This document shows, piece after piece, positions 51,826-61,562 of a stretch of DNA of 64,000 nucleotides. The notes under the pieces were generated by a model that had not been told where the DNA came from, made no database searches, and was given only the letters and a program-made list of their open reading frames with translations. Each line of letters opens with the position of its first letter. The stretch's first letter is position 1. The position numbers were made by a program, and so were the translations under genes. Origin of the DNA: Paracoccus sp. S-4012 (GTDB lineage: Bacteria; Pseudomonadota; Alphaproteobacteria; Rhodobacterales; Rhodobacteraceae); the NCBI RefSeq assembly GCF_009674885.1, contig NZ_WKKA01000003.1, positions 1 to 64,000 on the forward strand, written 5' to 3'.

Positions 51826-54279
51826 TCAGGCGCGGATGCGGGCGTTGGCCGGGTCCCACGGCGCCGCATCGGGCAGGACCGTGGCGGGATAGCGGCGGTC
51901 GAAGATCTCGACCTCGAGTTCGGTGCCGGGCTCGTTCAGTTCCGTCTCGATCATCCCAAGACCGAGGCAGGCGCCGACCCGGTGGCCCCAGGCCGACGAT
52001 GTCAGCTCGCCCACCATCCGGTCCCCGTGCCAGAGATTCGCCATGTAGGGCGGGTCGAACGCGTCGCAGCGGACCTCGACCATCGCGAAGCCCGTGGGCC
52101 GCGGCGCGTCGCGCTCGGCCAGCAGCGCCTCGCGGCCCCGGAAGGCGGGCTTCTGCCAGTCCACGAAGCGGACAAGGCCCGCCTGCAGCACCGAATAGTC
52201 GGTCGAGAGGTCGCCCTTCCAGGCACGATAGCCCTTCTCGATACGGAGCGAATCGAGCGCGAACATGCCGAAGGGCCGCAGCCCGTGCGGCTGCCCCGCC
52301 GCCCACACCGCGTCCCAGACGGCGGGCGTGTCGGTGGTGCGGCTGTGCAGCTCCCAGCCGAGTTCGCCTGCGAAGCTGACGCGCATCAGCAGCACCGGGC
52401 GGCCTGCGATCTGCGCCTCCTGCAGGCTGAGCCAGGGCAGACTCAGGTCGGCATCGGTGACGCCTGCGAGGATGTCGCGGGCGCGCGGGCCGGTGAGGAT
52501 CTGGGTGGACCACGCGTCCGTCTCGTTCACGAGGTCGAGGCCGGGCGCGAGGTGCGCGCGCAGCCACTCGCCGTCATGCAGCTCGGCGGCGGCGGCGGTG
52601 ATGAGCAGGAACTCCTCGTCGCCCAGCCGCGCCACCGACATCTCGGTCACGATCCGCCCGGCCTCGTCGGCGAAGTAGCCCAAGCCCAGCCGCCCCACCG
52701 GCGGCACCCTGCCGGTGATCTGCCGCGCCAGCCACGCGGCCGCGCCGGCGCCGGTCAGCCGGAAGCGCGAGAAGCCGGGCAGGTCGAGGATGCCGGCGTG
52801 GTCGCGCACCGCCTCGCATTCCGCGCGCACCGCGCCGAACCACGGCCCCTCGCGGCGCCAGGTCCGCTGCGCCGCCTCGCCGGTGTCGTCGCCGGGGCGC
52901 GCGAACCACAGCGCGCGCTCCCAGCCGTTGAAGGGTCCGAACTGCGCCCCGAGCGCCGCCACCCGGTCATGGACGGGCGAGAGCTTCTTCATCCGCCCGG
53001 CGGGCCAGACGTGATGCGGGAAGTGGATCGCGTATTCGTTGCCATAGACCTCCATCCCCTTGGCGATGGCGTAGTCGCGGTCCTCGAAGCCGGTGAAGCG
53101 GCGCGGGTCGCAGGACCACATGTCCCACTCGGTCGCGCCCTCGGTGATCCACTCGGCCAGCACCTTGCCCGCGCCGCCGCCCTGGCAGATGCCGAAGGTG
53201 AAGACGCAGGCCTCGAAGGCGTTCGGCACCCCCGGCATCGGGCCGATCAGCGGGTTGCCGTCGGGCGTGTAGGGGATCGGGCCGTTGATGATCCGCGTCA
53301 GCGGCGCGCGCTCCAGCAGGGGCACGCGGGCCATCGCATCGGCGACGTGCCACTCCAGCCGGTCGAGGTCGTCGGGGAAGAGCTGGAAGCTGAAATCCTC
53401 GGGGAAGGGATCGTCCGGGGTGATCCAGTGCGCCCGGCAGTTGCGCTCATAGGGGCCGAGGTTGAAGCCGTGCTTCTCCTGCCGGAGGTAATAGCTGCTA
53501 TCCACGTCGCGCAGCAGCGGCAGCTTGTGGCCCGCCTCCGCGGTCCAGGCCTCCAGCTCCGGCACGGTGTCGAAGAGCAGATACTGGTGACTCATCACCA
53601 CCATCGGCAATTCGCGCCCGAACCAGCGGGCGACCTCGGCCGCGTAGTAACCGGCGGCGTTGACGACGTATTCGCAGCGGATCTCGCCCTTCGGCGTCTG
53701 CACGATCCACTCGTCGCCCTCGCGGCGGACGCCCGTGGCGGGGCAGAACCGCTCGATCCGCGCGCCCTTCATGCGCGCCCCCTTGGCGAGGGCCTGCGTC
53801 AGCTGCGCCGGGTCGATGTCGCCGTCATAGGGGTCGTGCAGCGCGCCGGTGAGGTCATCCGTGGCGACGAAGGGATAGATCCCGCGCAGCTCCTCGGGCG
53901 AGAGGATCGACAGGTCCATGCCCTGCCGCCGCCCCATGCCGACGACGCGCCGGAACTCGTCCAGCCGCTCGGCGCTGTGGCCAAGGCGCACCGAGCCGGT
54001 GACGTGGTGGTTCATCGGATAGTCCACCTCCGCCGCGAGCCGCCCGTAGAGGTCGGCCGAGTAGCGCTGCATGTTCATGATCGACCAGCTGGCCGAGAAG
54101 GTCGGCACGTTCCCGGCCGCATGCCAGGTCGAGCCCGCGGTCAGCTCGTTGCGCTCCAGCAGCAGACAGTCGGTCCAGCCGGCTTGCGCGAGGTGGTAGA
54201 GCGCCGAGACGCCGACCACGCCGCCGCCGATGATGACCACGCGGGCCGAGGCGGGGAAGGGCATTTCGGCTTCGGTCAT
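51826..54279 (-). CDS. dimethylglycine/sarcosine dehydrogenase-type FAD-GcvT fusion protein 2
   Basis: An 817-residue paralogue of the downstream enzyme with the same three-part layout: [39 protein letters not shown] (flavinylation His retained), [16 protein letters not shown], and the GcvT end [34 protein letters not shown]. Similarity between the two is moderate and the substrate-binding loops differ ([12 protein letters not shown] versus [12 protein letters not shown]), so different methylamine substrates are likely. A 10-base gap separates them. It is divergent from the XRE-cupin regulator. Confidence 0.93.
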   Translation of the reverse strand: MTEAEMPFPASARVVIIGGGVVGVSALYHLAQAGWTDCLLLERNELTAGSTWHAAGNVPTFSASWSIMNMQRYSADLYGRLAAEVDYPMNHHVTGSVRLGHSAERLDEFRRVVGMGRRQGMDLSILSPEELRGIYPFVATDDLTGALHDPYDGDIDPAQLTQALAKGARMKGARIERFCPATGVRREGDEWIVQTPKGEIRCEYVVNAAGYYAAEVARWFGRELPMVVMSHQYLLFDTVPELEAWTAEAGHKLPLLRDVDSSYYLRQEKHGFNLGPYERNCRAHWITPDDPFPEDFSFQLFPDDLDRLEWHVADAMARVPLLERAPLTRIINGPIPYTPDGNPLIGPMPGVPNAFEACVFTFGICQGGGAGKVLAEWITEGATEWDMWSCDPRRFTGFEDRDYAIAKGMEVYGNEYAIHFPHHVWPAGRMKKLSPVHDRVAALGAQFGPFNGWERALWFARPGDDTGEAAQRTWRREGPWFGAVRAECEAVRDHAGILDLPGFSRFRLTGAGAAAWLARQITGRVPPVGRLGLGYFADEAGRIVTEMSVARLGDEEFLLITAAAAELHDGEWLRAHLAPGLDLVNETDAWSTQILTGPRARDILAGVTDADLSLPWLSLQEAQIAGRPVLLMRVSFAGELGWELHSRTTDTPAVWDAVWAAGQPHGLRPFGMFALDSLRIEKGYRAWKGDLSTDYSVLQAGLVRFVDWQKPAFRGREALLAERDAPRPTGFAMVEVRCDAFDPPYMANLWHGDRMVGELTSSAWGHRVGACLGLGMIETELNEPGTELEVEIFDRRYPATVLPDAAPWDPANARIRA

Positions 54280-54326
54280 TGCAGGCTCCCTCCGCGTGAA
54301 CTCCGGGCAGGTAAGTTCAGCCTAGA

Positions 54327-54349
54327 TGAAAAATCAACGGATAATTTCA
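54327..54349. promoter_or_regulatory. candidate operator between divergent dehydrogenase and XRE-cupin genes
   Basis: An imperfect palindrome with outer half-sites TGAAA (54327-54331) and TTTCA (54345-54349) around an AT-rich centre. It is the only AT-rich spot in the 128-base divergent gap. It is well placed for the XRE-cupin protein to control both itself and the methylglycine dehydrogenase operon. Confidence 0.45.
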
Positions 54350-54407
54350 CGCATTGCCTCGGCCGCGGCCTTCCGCAAGGATGCGCCCCGCCCCTCACGC
54401 GGAGCGC

Positions 54408-54968
54408 ATGACCTTGAACAGCCTCGTCGGCAGCGACATCCGCGCGCTTCGCAAGTCGCGCGGGATGACCATCGCCCGGCTTTCGGCCGCGCTCGGCCGT
54501 TCGGTCGGCTGGCTGAGCCAGGTCGAGCGCGGCCAGACGATCCCCTCGATCAGCGACCTCTCGGCGATCGCGGGGCAGTTCGGCGTCACCATCAGCTTCT
54601 TCTTCCGCACCGAGAACCAGCGCCCGGAGGAACGCGGCCTCATCCTGCGCGCCGCCGACCGCGCGCCCCTCGGCTCGCGCGAAACGGGCCTCGTCGAGGA
54701 GCTGCTGTCACCCAGCCTCGGCGGCAGCTTCGAGATGATCCGCTCGACCTTCGCGCCGCATTCGAGCAGCGGCGGCCTGCATGCGCCCCGCAAGAGCGAG
54801 GACGGCGGCGTGCTGGTGTCGGGACGGCTGACGCTGCAGATCGGGACGCTGGAGGTCGCGCTGAAGGCGGGCGACAGCTTCCAGTTCGCCGAGACCGCCT
54901 ATGGCTGGCGCAACGACCATGACGAGCCGGCCGTGGCCATCTGGGTGATCGCGCCGCCTGTCTATTGA
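54408..54968 (+). CDS. XRE-family regulator with cupin sensor domain
   Basis: A 186-residue regulator. HTH about 5-60: IRALRKSRGMTIARLSAALG, SVGWLSQVERGQTIPSISDL. Cupin about 110-184: GGLHAPRKSEDGGVLVSGRL ... LKAGDSFQFAETAYGWRN. Such XRE-cupin proteins sense small metabolites; position suggests a methylated glycine. ATG 54408 has GGAG four bases upstream; ATG 54381 in frame with GCAAGG upstream is a plausible longer start. Confidence 0.92.
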   Translation: MTLNSLVGSDIRALRKSRGMTIARLSAALGRSVGWLSQVERGQTIPSISDLSAIAGQFGVTISFFFRTENQRPEERGLILRAADRAPLGSRETGLVEELLSPSLGGSFEMIRSTFAPHSSSGGLHAPRKSEDGGVLVSGRLTLQIGTLEVALKAGDSFQFAETAYGWRNDHDEPAVAIWVIAPPVY

Positions 54969-55014
54969 GGAGCCGGGCGAGGGCCCCGATGCGTGGGGGC
55001 AACCCGGCGCCCCG

Positions 55015-56226
55015 TCATTCCACCGCGGGCAGGATCCAGCCGGTGCAGGGGCCGAAGCCGATGCGGTAGCCATCGCCCTCCGCGAAGGCGTAGAGGCCGA
55101 TCTCGTCGCCGTCCTCGATGAAGGTGCGGGCCTCGCCGTTGACCGTAACCGGGTTCTTGCCGCCGCCGGTCATCTCCATCAGCGCGCCGGTCTGATCCAG
55201 CGCCGGCCCCGAGATCGTGCCCGAGCCGAGCAGGTCGCCGACGCGCATGGGGCAGCCGCTGACGGTGTGATGGGCGAGGCACTGCGCGGCCGAGTAATAC
55301 ATGACGTTGTAGTTCGTCCGCCCCATCTTCTGGCCGTTCATGGTCCAGCCAACGGTGAGGTCGTAGAAGCCTGGCCGGCGCTCCTGCAGGTAGGGCAGCA
55401 GCGGGTTGAGCCGCTCGGCGCCCTCGCTGCGGAAGGGTTCCAGCGCGGCCTCAGGGACGATCCATGCGCCGATGGTGGTGCCGAGCGCCTTGGCCTGGAA
55501 CGGGCCGAGGGGCTGGTATTCCCAGGCCTGGATGTCGCGCGCGGACCAGTCGTTCAGCAGGACATAGCCGAAGATCATCTCCTCGGCCGCGTCCACGCCG
55601 ACACGCTCGCCCATGGTGCTGTCGGCGCCGACGATCGCGCCCAGTTCCAGTTCGAGGTCGAGACGGCGGCAGGCGGTCCATTCCGGCCCGTTCTCGCCCC
55701 GGACCTGCCCCATCGGGCGGCGGATCGGCGTGCCCGACACCACCACCGACGAGGCGCGGCCGTTGTAGCCGATGGGCATGTGCGTCCATTGCGCGGGGAG
55801 CGCGTTCTCCGGCCCGCGGAACAGCACGCCGGTGTTCCAGGCGTGGTTCCGCGAGGCGTAGAAGTCGGTGTATTCAGTCACGCGGATCGGCAGGTGCAGC
55901 GCGGCCCCGGCCATCGGAACCAGCGGCAGCGAGGGGTCGCCGCCTTCGGCCAGAAGCTCCGTCAGGCGGGCGCGGGTCGCGGCCCAGGTCGCGCGGCCGA
56001 GCGCGATGAAGTCGTTGAGCTGCGCTGCCGCGAAGGTCCCCTGCGCGTCGATCAGGCCGTGTTCCTCGCAGGCGCCGAGGTCGAGGATCATGTCGCCGAT
56101 GGCGACGCCGCAGCGGCGCGGGCCTCCCTCGGTGGAAAAGATGCCATAGGGCAGGTTCTGGATCGGGAAGTCGCAGCCCGGCGCGTTCGCGCTTTCCACC
56201 CAGCTCTTTCTCGCCGCGTCGGTCAT
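55015..56226 (-). CDS. fahA: fumarylacetoacetase
   Basis: A 403-residue hydrolase that splits fumarylacetoacetate to fumarate and acetoacetate at the end of tyrosine/homogentisate breakdown. The N-terminal SH3-like domain has FPIQNLPYGIFST; catalytic core: TDFYASRNHAWNTG, ELGAIVG, YVLLNDWSARDIQAWEYQPLGPF, and QCLAHHTVSGCPMRVGDLLGSGTISGP. ATG 56226 is preferred because GGGAGGG is at the right distance; ATG 56232 is two codons earlier. It stands alone except for the nearby MarR regulator. Confidence 0.95.
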   Translation of the reverse strand: MTDAARKSWVESANAPGCDFPIQNLPYGIFSTEGGPRRCGVAIGDMILDLGACEEHGLIDAQGTFAAAQLNDFIALGRATWAATRARLTELLAEGGDPSLPLVPMAGAALHLPIRVTEYTDFYASRNHAWNTGVLFRGPENALPAQWTHMPIGYNGRASSVVVSGTPIRRPMGQVRGENGPEWTACRRLDLELELGAIVGADSTMGERVGVDAAEEMIFGYVLLNDWSARDIQAWEYQPLGPFQAKALGTTIGAWIVPEAALEPFRSEGAERLNPLLPYLQERRPGFYDLTVGWTMNGQKMGRTNYNVMYYSAAQCLAHHTVSGCPMRVGDLLGSGTISGPALDQTGALMEMTGGGKNPVTVNGEARTFIEDGDEIGLYAFAEGDGYRIGFGPCTGWILPAVE

Positions 56227-56290
56227 CGCCATTTCCCTCCCACCGGCCTCATTGCGTGCAGTGACCCCTGCCGTTGCAACTGCAACAATG

Positions 56291-56836
56291 TCAAGGATCG
56301 GGTGTGCCCGCCGCGTCCTCGCGGACGCCGCCGCCCGGCCACGGGAAGGATGCGCCGCGCCCGGCGTCAGGCGTGGTCACGCGCGCGATGGCGGCGTCGA
56401 GGGCGGTGATGCCGCGGGACAGCGCCTCGCGGTCGGCCGCGGGCATGGCGTCAAGGATCTCCTGCGCCCGCGCCTCGACCTCGCGGAAGGCGCGGGCGAA
56501 GAGGGCACGGCCCGCCTCGGTGATGCGGTATTCGCGCAGGCGGCGGTCGGAGGCCGGGATCGCGCGGGTGATGAGGCCCTTGCCCTCCAGCCGCGAGGCC
56601 GCGCGGCTGACCTGCACCTTGTCGAGCGAGGTCCGCTGAACCAGTTGCAGCGAGTCGAGCATGCCGGCGTCGTCGAGCAGGAACAAAAGCCGCCATTCCT
56701 CGCGCGAGAGGCCGTGGGTGCGGCCGTAGACGGCGACGAGCTGGCGCGAGAAGGCCTCGGCCGTGACCGCGATGCGGTAGGGGAGGAACGCCTCGATCTG
56801 CATGGGCCGAGGCCTCCGCGCGCGGGGTGGTTTCAT
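56291..56836 (-). CDS. MarR-family regulator
   Basis: A 181-residue winged-helix regulator. EAFLPYRIAVTAEAFSRQLV, LSREEWRLLFLLDDAGMLD, the recognition region TSLDKVQVSRAASRLEGKGL and the wing RRLREYRITEAGRALF. It resembles regulators of aromatic catabolism, and its place upstream of fumarylacetoacetase in the same direction suggests control of that pathway (58-base gap). The start could be ATG 56836 or ATG 56803; both have usable GAGG/GGAGG sites. The C-terminal tail past residue 150 is glycine/proline-rich. Confidence 0.9.
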   Translation of the reverse strand: MKPPRARRPRPMQIEAFLPYRIAVTAEAFSRQLVAVYGRTHGLSREEWRLLFLLDDAGMLDSLQLVQRTSLDKVQVSRAASRLEGKGLITRAIPASDRRLREYRITEAGRALFARAFREVEARAQEILDAMPAADREALSRGITALDAAIARVTTPDAGRGASFPWPGGGVREDAAGTPDP

Positions 56837-57052
56837 TCGCAACGACCTCGGTGATGACGGCGGCTCGGGGGTGCTGTCAAGCGGATGGCGACGGCGGGTC
56901 ACGTTGCGGGCATGCCCCTCGCACGCCATTGATCCGGCGGGCCCGCGGCTATAAGTCGCGCGCATCTTCCGCCGCGGTCCGGCGGCCGCCTTTCTTCTTC
57001 CCCGCCCCGGCCGCCGCCTCGCATTGCCCGCCGCACACAGGTCCAGGACATC

Positions 57053-58408
57053 ATGGTCAAGCGTTTCGTCATCGCCCTCGTTCTGGTCGTGCTGGTCGTG
57101 GGCGGGTTGGTGGGATTCAACCGATTCCGCGCCCAGGCCATCGAACAGTTTTTCGCCAACATGCCGGTGGCGCCGGTGACGGTCTCGGTCTCCGAGGCCA
57201 AGGCCGTGACCTGGGTGCCCGTGGTCGAGGCGATCGGCACCGTGCGCGCCGCCTCGGGCGTGGACCTGACGGTCGAGACGACCGGGATCGTGACCGAGGT
57301 GGCCTTCACCTCGAACCAGCGCGTGAACGAGGGCGATCTGCTGGTGCGCCTCGACGACGCGGTGCAGCGGGCGAATTACGAGGCCGGGGTGACGCAGGCC
57401 GAGCTTGACCGGCAGGCGCTCGAGCGCGCGCTCGAGCTGCAGCGCCGTGGCGTCGGCTCGAACGTCGCGGCCGACACCGCCCAGGCCGCGGCGAGTTCGT
57501 CGGCGGCGCAGGTCGCGGCGCTGCAGGCGGTGCTGGACCAGAAGCAGGTGATCGCGCCGTTCTCGGGCGTGATCGGCATCGCGCGGGTGGAGGTCGGCCA
57601 ATATGTCGCTCCCGGCACGGTGGTGGCGACGCTGCAGGACCTCGACACCATGCTGGTGAACTTCACCGTGCCCGAGCAGGACCTGCCGGTGCTCGAGATC
57701 GGCCAGCCGGTCCGCATGGGCGCCACCACGGCGGACATGCGCTTCGAGGGCGCCATAACCGGCATCGACCCCAAGATCGACCCGGCCTCGCGCCTCGCCT
57801 CGATTCAGGCCGAGATCACCAACCCCGACGGCACCCTGACGCCCGGCCAGTTCGTCCAGATCCGCGTGGCGCTGCCGCCCGAGGAGGGGGTGATCGCGCT
57901 GCCGCAGACGGCGCTCGTGACAAGCCTCTACGGCGATTACGTCTATGCCGTGCGCGAGCGCCAGCCCGACCCGGCGGCGCCGCCCGCCGCCGCCGCTGCG
58001 CCCGCGGCCGGGGCGCCGCAAGGCGCGGCGCAGCCTGCCGCGGCTGACGCGCCGCAGCTCGTCGCCGTGCAGGTCTTCGTCACGCCCGGCCGCCGCAGCG
58101 GCGATCTGGTCGAGATCGTGAGCGGAACCTCCCCCGGCGAGTCCATCGTCGATGCCGGGCAGAACCGGCTGTCAAACGGCGCCGTGGTGGTGATCGACAA
58201 CACGGTGGCCCCGGCCTCCGGCAACGCCCCCGCGGTGGCGGCGGGAAGCGCCGCCGCAGCGGCCGAGCCCGCAGCCGGTGCCGCCGAAGCGGCCGGCGCG
58301 CCGGCCGCGGAACCCGCGACCGAGTCCGCCGGGACAACCGGGGCCGCCGCGACCGACACCGCCACGGCGGAACCGGCCGGCGGGACGCAGGACGAGGCCA
58401 CGGAATGA
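57053..58408 (+). CDS. RND efflux periplasmic adaptor (membrane fusion protein)
   Basis: A 451-residue adaptor. N-terminal anchor FVIALVLVVLVVGGLVGF, lipoyl halves IGTVRAASGVDLTVETTG and IAPFSGVIGIARVEVGQYV, an alpha-hairpin (QAELDRQALERALELQRRGV), and beta-barrel IDPKIDPASRLASIQAEI. Two low-complexity Ala/Pro-rich segments are unusual: one near residues 302-330 inside the barrel/membrane-proximal domain and a 60-residue Ala-rich tail. It overlaps the pump gene by 4 bases. An outer-membrane partner gene is not in the window. Confidence 0.94.
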   Translation: MVKRFVIALVLVVLVVGGLVGFNRFRAQAIEQFFANMPVAPVTVSVSEAKAVTWVPVVEAIGTVRAASGVDLTVETTGIVTEVAFTSNQRVNEGDLLVRLDDAVQRANYEAGVTQAELDRQALERALELQRRGVGSNVAADTAQAAASSSAAQVAALQAVLDQKQVIAPFSGVIGIARVEVGQYVAPGTVVATLQDLDTMLVNFTVPEQDLPVLEIGQPVRMGATTADMRFEGAITGIDPKIDPASRLASIQAEITNPDGTLTPGQFVQIRVALPPEEGVIALPQTALVTSLYGDYVYAVRERQPDPAAPPAAAAAPAAGAPQGAAQPAAADAPQLVAVQVFVTPGRRSGDLVEIVSGTSPGESIVDAGQNRLSNGAVVVIDNTVAPASGNAPAVAAGSAAAAAEPAAGAAEAAGAPAAEPATESAGTTGAAATDTATAEPAGGTQDEATE

Positions 58409-61400
58409 ACTTTTCCGCCATCTTCATCCGCCGCCCGGTCCTCTCGACCGTGCTGGCGGCGTTGATCCTGCTGCTGGGCTTCCAGGGGCTCTTCGGTCTC
58501 TCGGTGCGGCAATACCCCGAGGTCGAGGAAACCGTCGTCACCATCACCACCGTCTATCCGGGGGCCAGCGCCGACCTGATCCAGGGCTTCATCACCGCGC
58601 CGATCTCGGCCGCGGTCGCCACCACCGAGGACATCGACTACGTCACCTCGCAGAGCCGCCCCTCGGCCAGCGTCGTGACCGTGCAGATGCAGCTCGGCGC
58701 CAACCCGGACGTGGCGCTGACCGAGGTCATGTCGAAGGTCCAGCAGGTCCGCGGCCAGCTTCCAACTGCCGCCGAGGACCCGGTCATCGTCAAGGGCACC
58801 GGGATGCAGTTCGCCACCATGTATCTGGCGCTGCAAAACCCCAACATGACGGCCGAGCAGGTCACCGAATACATCGAGCGCGTGATCCGGCCCCGCGTCT
58901 CGACCATCGAGGGCGTGGCCGAGGTGCAGATCCTGGGCGCGGCGAACTACGCGATGCGCGTCTGGGTTGACCCGATCCGCCTCGCCGGGCGGGGCCTGAC
59001 CGCGGCCGAGGTGCTGGCCGGGATCAACGCCTCGAACTTCCTCTCGGCGCCGGGCAAGACCCGGAACGACTACGTCACCTATCCGATCACGCTGCAATCG
59101 ACGCTGCAGACGCCCGAGGCCTTCGGCGCGCTGCCGCTGAAGGCCTCGGGCGATGATGTCGTGCGGCTGCGCGACGTGGCGCGGGTGGAGCTCGCCTCCG
59201 AGAGCGACGAGACCATCGTCACCTTCAACGGCCGGCCGGGCACCTTCATCGGAATCTTCCCGACGCCCGCCGCCAACCCCCTCGACACCGCCGACGCGGT
59301 GATCGAGGAGCTGCCCGCGATCCAGGCAAGCCTGCCCGAGGGCATGACGATCACGATGGTCTATGACGCGACCGAGGCGATCAGCGCCTCGATCGAGGAG
59401 GTGTTCCTCACGATCTCGGAAGCAGTGGTCATCGTCGTGCTGGTGATCCTGCTGTTCCTCGGCTCGTTCCGCTCGGTCCTGATGCCGATCGTGACGATTC
59501 CGCTGTCGCTGATCGGGGTCTGCTTCTTCCTGTTCGTGATGGGCTACTCGATCAACCTGCTGTCGCTGCTGGCGATGGTGCTCGCCATCGGCCTCGTGGT
59601 GGACGACGCCATCGTCGTGGTCGAGAATATCCACCGCCATATCGAGGAGGGCCTCAGCCCCAAGCAGGCGGCGTTCGTCGGCATGCGCGAGATCAGCGGC
59701 CCGGTGGTCGCCATGACGATCACGCTGGCCGCGGTGTTCGCACCGCTGGCCTTCACCGGGGGCCTCACCGGCTCGCTCTTCCGCGAATTCGCGCTGACGC
59801 TGGCGGGGGCGGTGGTCATCTCCGGCGTGGTCGCGCTGACGATCACGCCGATGATGACCGCGCGGCTCCTCAAGGCGGGCCATACGAGCCGCTTCCAGCG
59901 GATCGTGGACCGCACCTTCGAGCGGTTCTCGAGCCGCTACGAGCGGCTTGTGGACAGCTCGCTCGACTACCGGCCCGTGACGCTGATGGTGGCCCTCGCG
60001 CTCGTCGGGCTCACCGGGTTCCTCTTTCTCAACACCTCGAGCGAGCTTGCGCCCGAGGAGGACGTGGGCGCGCTCTTCTCGCTCATCACCGGGCCGCCTT
60101 ATGCGACCCCGGAATACACGCAGCTCTATGTCGACCAGATGCGCGCGCTGACCGAGGATCTGCCGGAGCTCGACGCCAACTTCTCGATCGTGGGCTTCGG
60201 CGGCGCCACCAACTCCGGCATCGCGCTCTGGGCCTTCGACGACTGGTCCGACCGCGAGCGCAGCCAGGCCGAGATCCAAGCCGACATCCAGGCCCGCCTC
60301 GCGCCGGTTGCCGGGGTGCAGGCGCTGGTCTTCGCGCCGCCGTCGCTGCCGGGCGCGGGCGGCGGCCTGCCGATCTCGCTGGTGATCCAGTCCACCGGCG
60401 ATCCTAGCCAGGTCTACGAGGTGGCCGAGCAGGTCCGGCTCGAGGCGCAGGCCTCCGGGCGCTTCATCGTCGTGCAGAACTCGCTCGCCTTCGACGCCAA
60501 CCAGGTCACGGTCACCATCGACCGCGACCGGGCGGCAGCGCTGAACCTGCCGGTGCGGGACATCGGCACCACGTTGAGCCTGCTGGTCGGCGGCGGCGCG
60601 GTGGCGCAGTTCGACCGGGATTCCAACAGCTACGACATCATCATGCAGGTGCCGCAGGACTATCGAAACAACCCCGAGCGGCTGGGCGATTTCTTCGTGC
60701 GCAGCACCACGGGCGACATGGTGCCGCTGTCCTCGGTCGTGACCGTCTCGACCAACGTCGCGCCCGCCTCGATCGAGCAGTTCAACCAGCTCAACTCCGC
60801 CACCATCTCGGCCCTGCCGATCCCGGGCGTCACCACCGGCGACGGCCTCGCCGCGATCGAGAGCATCGCCCGGCCGCTGCTGCCGGACGGCTTCTTCATC
60901 GACTATTCCGGCCAGTCGCGGCTGGAGGCCGAGCAGGGCGCCACGATCCTGATCGCCTTTGCGCTGGCGATCGTCGTGATCTACCTCGTGCTGGCGGCGC
61001 AGTTCGAGAGCTTCCGCGACCCCTTCATCATCCTCGCCACGGTGCCGCTGTCGATCTTCGGCGCCATCGTGCCGCTGAACCTCGGGCTGGGGACGCTGAA
61101 CATCTACACCCAGGTGGGCCTCATCACGCTGATCGGCCTCATCACCAAGCACGGCATCCTGCTGGTGGAGTTCGCCAACCAGCAGCGCGAGGCGCACGGG
61201 CTGTCGCGCCGCGCGGCGATAGTGGCCTCGGCCAGGACCCGCCTGCGGCCGATCCTGATGACCACGGCGGCGATGGCGCTGGGTGTCGTGCCGCTGATCA
61301 TGGCCTCGGGCGCGGGAGCGGCGGCGCGCTACTCGATGGGCCTCGTGATCTTCTCGGGGGTGCTGGTCGGGACGATGTTCACGCTCTTCGTGGTGCCGAT

Positions 61401-61485
61401 GTTCTACACCTTCATCGCCGCCCGCGAGATCCGGCACGAGGGCCCGGACGACCTGCCGCAACCGGCGTTGCAACCGGCGGAGTAG
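58405..61485 (+). CDS. RND multidrug efflux transporter (HAE1/AcrB-like)
   Basis: A 1026-residue inner-membrane pump with 12 TM helices in the 1+5/1+5 pattern and two large periplasmic loops. IFIRRPVLSTVLAALILLLG opens it. The proton-relay Asp pair is in TM4 (GLVVDDAIVVVENIHRH), and a relay Lys-like position is retained in TM10 (LIGLITKHGILLVEF). Porter-domain motifs include YPGASADLIQGFI. It works as a trimer with the upstream adaptor. Confidence 0.96.
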   Translation: MNFSAIFIRRPVLSTVLAALILLLGFQGLFGLSVRQYPEVEETVVTITTVYPGASADLIQGFITAPISAAVATTEDIDYVTSQSRPSASVVTVQMQLGANPDVALTEVMSKVQQVRGQLPTAAEDPVIVKGTGMQFATMYLALQNPNMTAEQVTEYIERVIRPRVSTIEGVAEVQILGAANYAMRVWVDPIRLAGRGLTAAEVLAGINASNFLSAPGKTRNDYVTYPITLQSTLQTPEAFGALPLKASGDDVVRLRDVARVELASESDETIVTFNGRPGTFIGIFPTPAANPLDTADAVIEELPAIQASLPEGMTITMVYDATEAISASIEEVFLTISEAVVIVVLVILLFLGSFRSVLMPIVTIPLSLIGVCFFLFVMGYSINLLSLLAMVLAIGLVVDDAIVVVENIHRHIEEGLSPKQAAFVGMREISGPVVAMTITLAAVFAPLAFTGGLTGSLFREFALTLAGAVVISGVVALTITPMMTARLLKAGHTSRFQRIVDRTFERFSSRYERLVDSSLDYRPVTLMVALALVGLTGFLFLNTSSELAPEEDVGALFSLITGPPYATPEYTQLYVDQMRALTEDLPELDANFSIVGFGGATNSGIALWAFDDWSDRERSQAEIQADIQARLAPVAGVQALVFAPPSLPGAGGGLPISLVIQSTGDPSQVYEVAEQVRLEAQASGRFIVVQNSLAFDANQVTVTIDRDRAAALNLPVRDIGTTLSLLVGGGAVAQFDRDSNSYDIIMQVPQDYRNNPERLGDFFVRSTTGDMVPLSSVVTVSTNVAPASIEQFNQLNSATISALPIPGVTTGDGLAAIESIARPLLPDGFFIDYSGQSRLEAEQGATILIAFALAIVVIYLVLAAQFESFRDPFIILATVPLSIFGAIVPLNLGLGTLNIYTQVGLITLIGLITKHGILLVEFANQQREAHGLSRRAAIVASARTRLRPILMTTAAMALGVVPLIMASGAGAAARYSMGLVIFSGVLVGTMFTLFVVPMFYTFIAAREIRHEGPDDLPQPALQPAE

Positions 61486-61562
61486 GCGCGTCGGGGTCGG
61501 CGCAACCGACCGGCCCGCCGCGCATTGAGTGCGTGACCCGCCACCAGCCGGAGGATGCTCCC

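Noticed and set aside
51766..54411. 881-codon plus-strand frame opposite the second dimethylglycine dehydrogenase
   Set aside because: Shadow of a well-supported gene; no motifs or ribosome-binding site.
57943..61473. 1176-codon open frame on the minus strand across the RND genes
   Set aside because: It is antisense to two clear efflux genes; composition is His/Arg/Asp-rich in the repetitive way of GC-rich shadow frames, with no recognisable domain.
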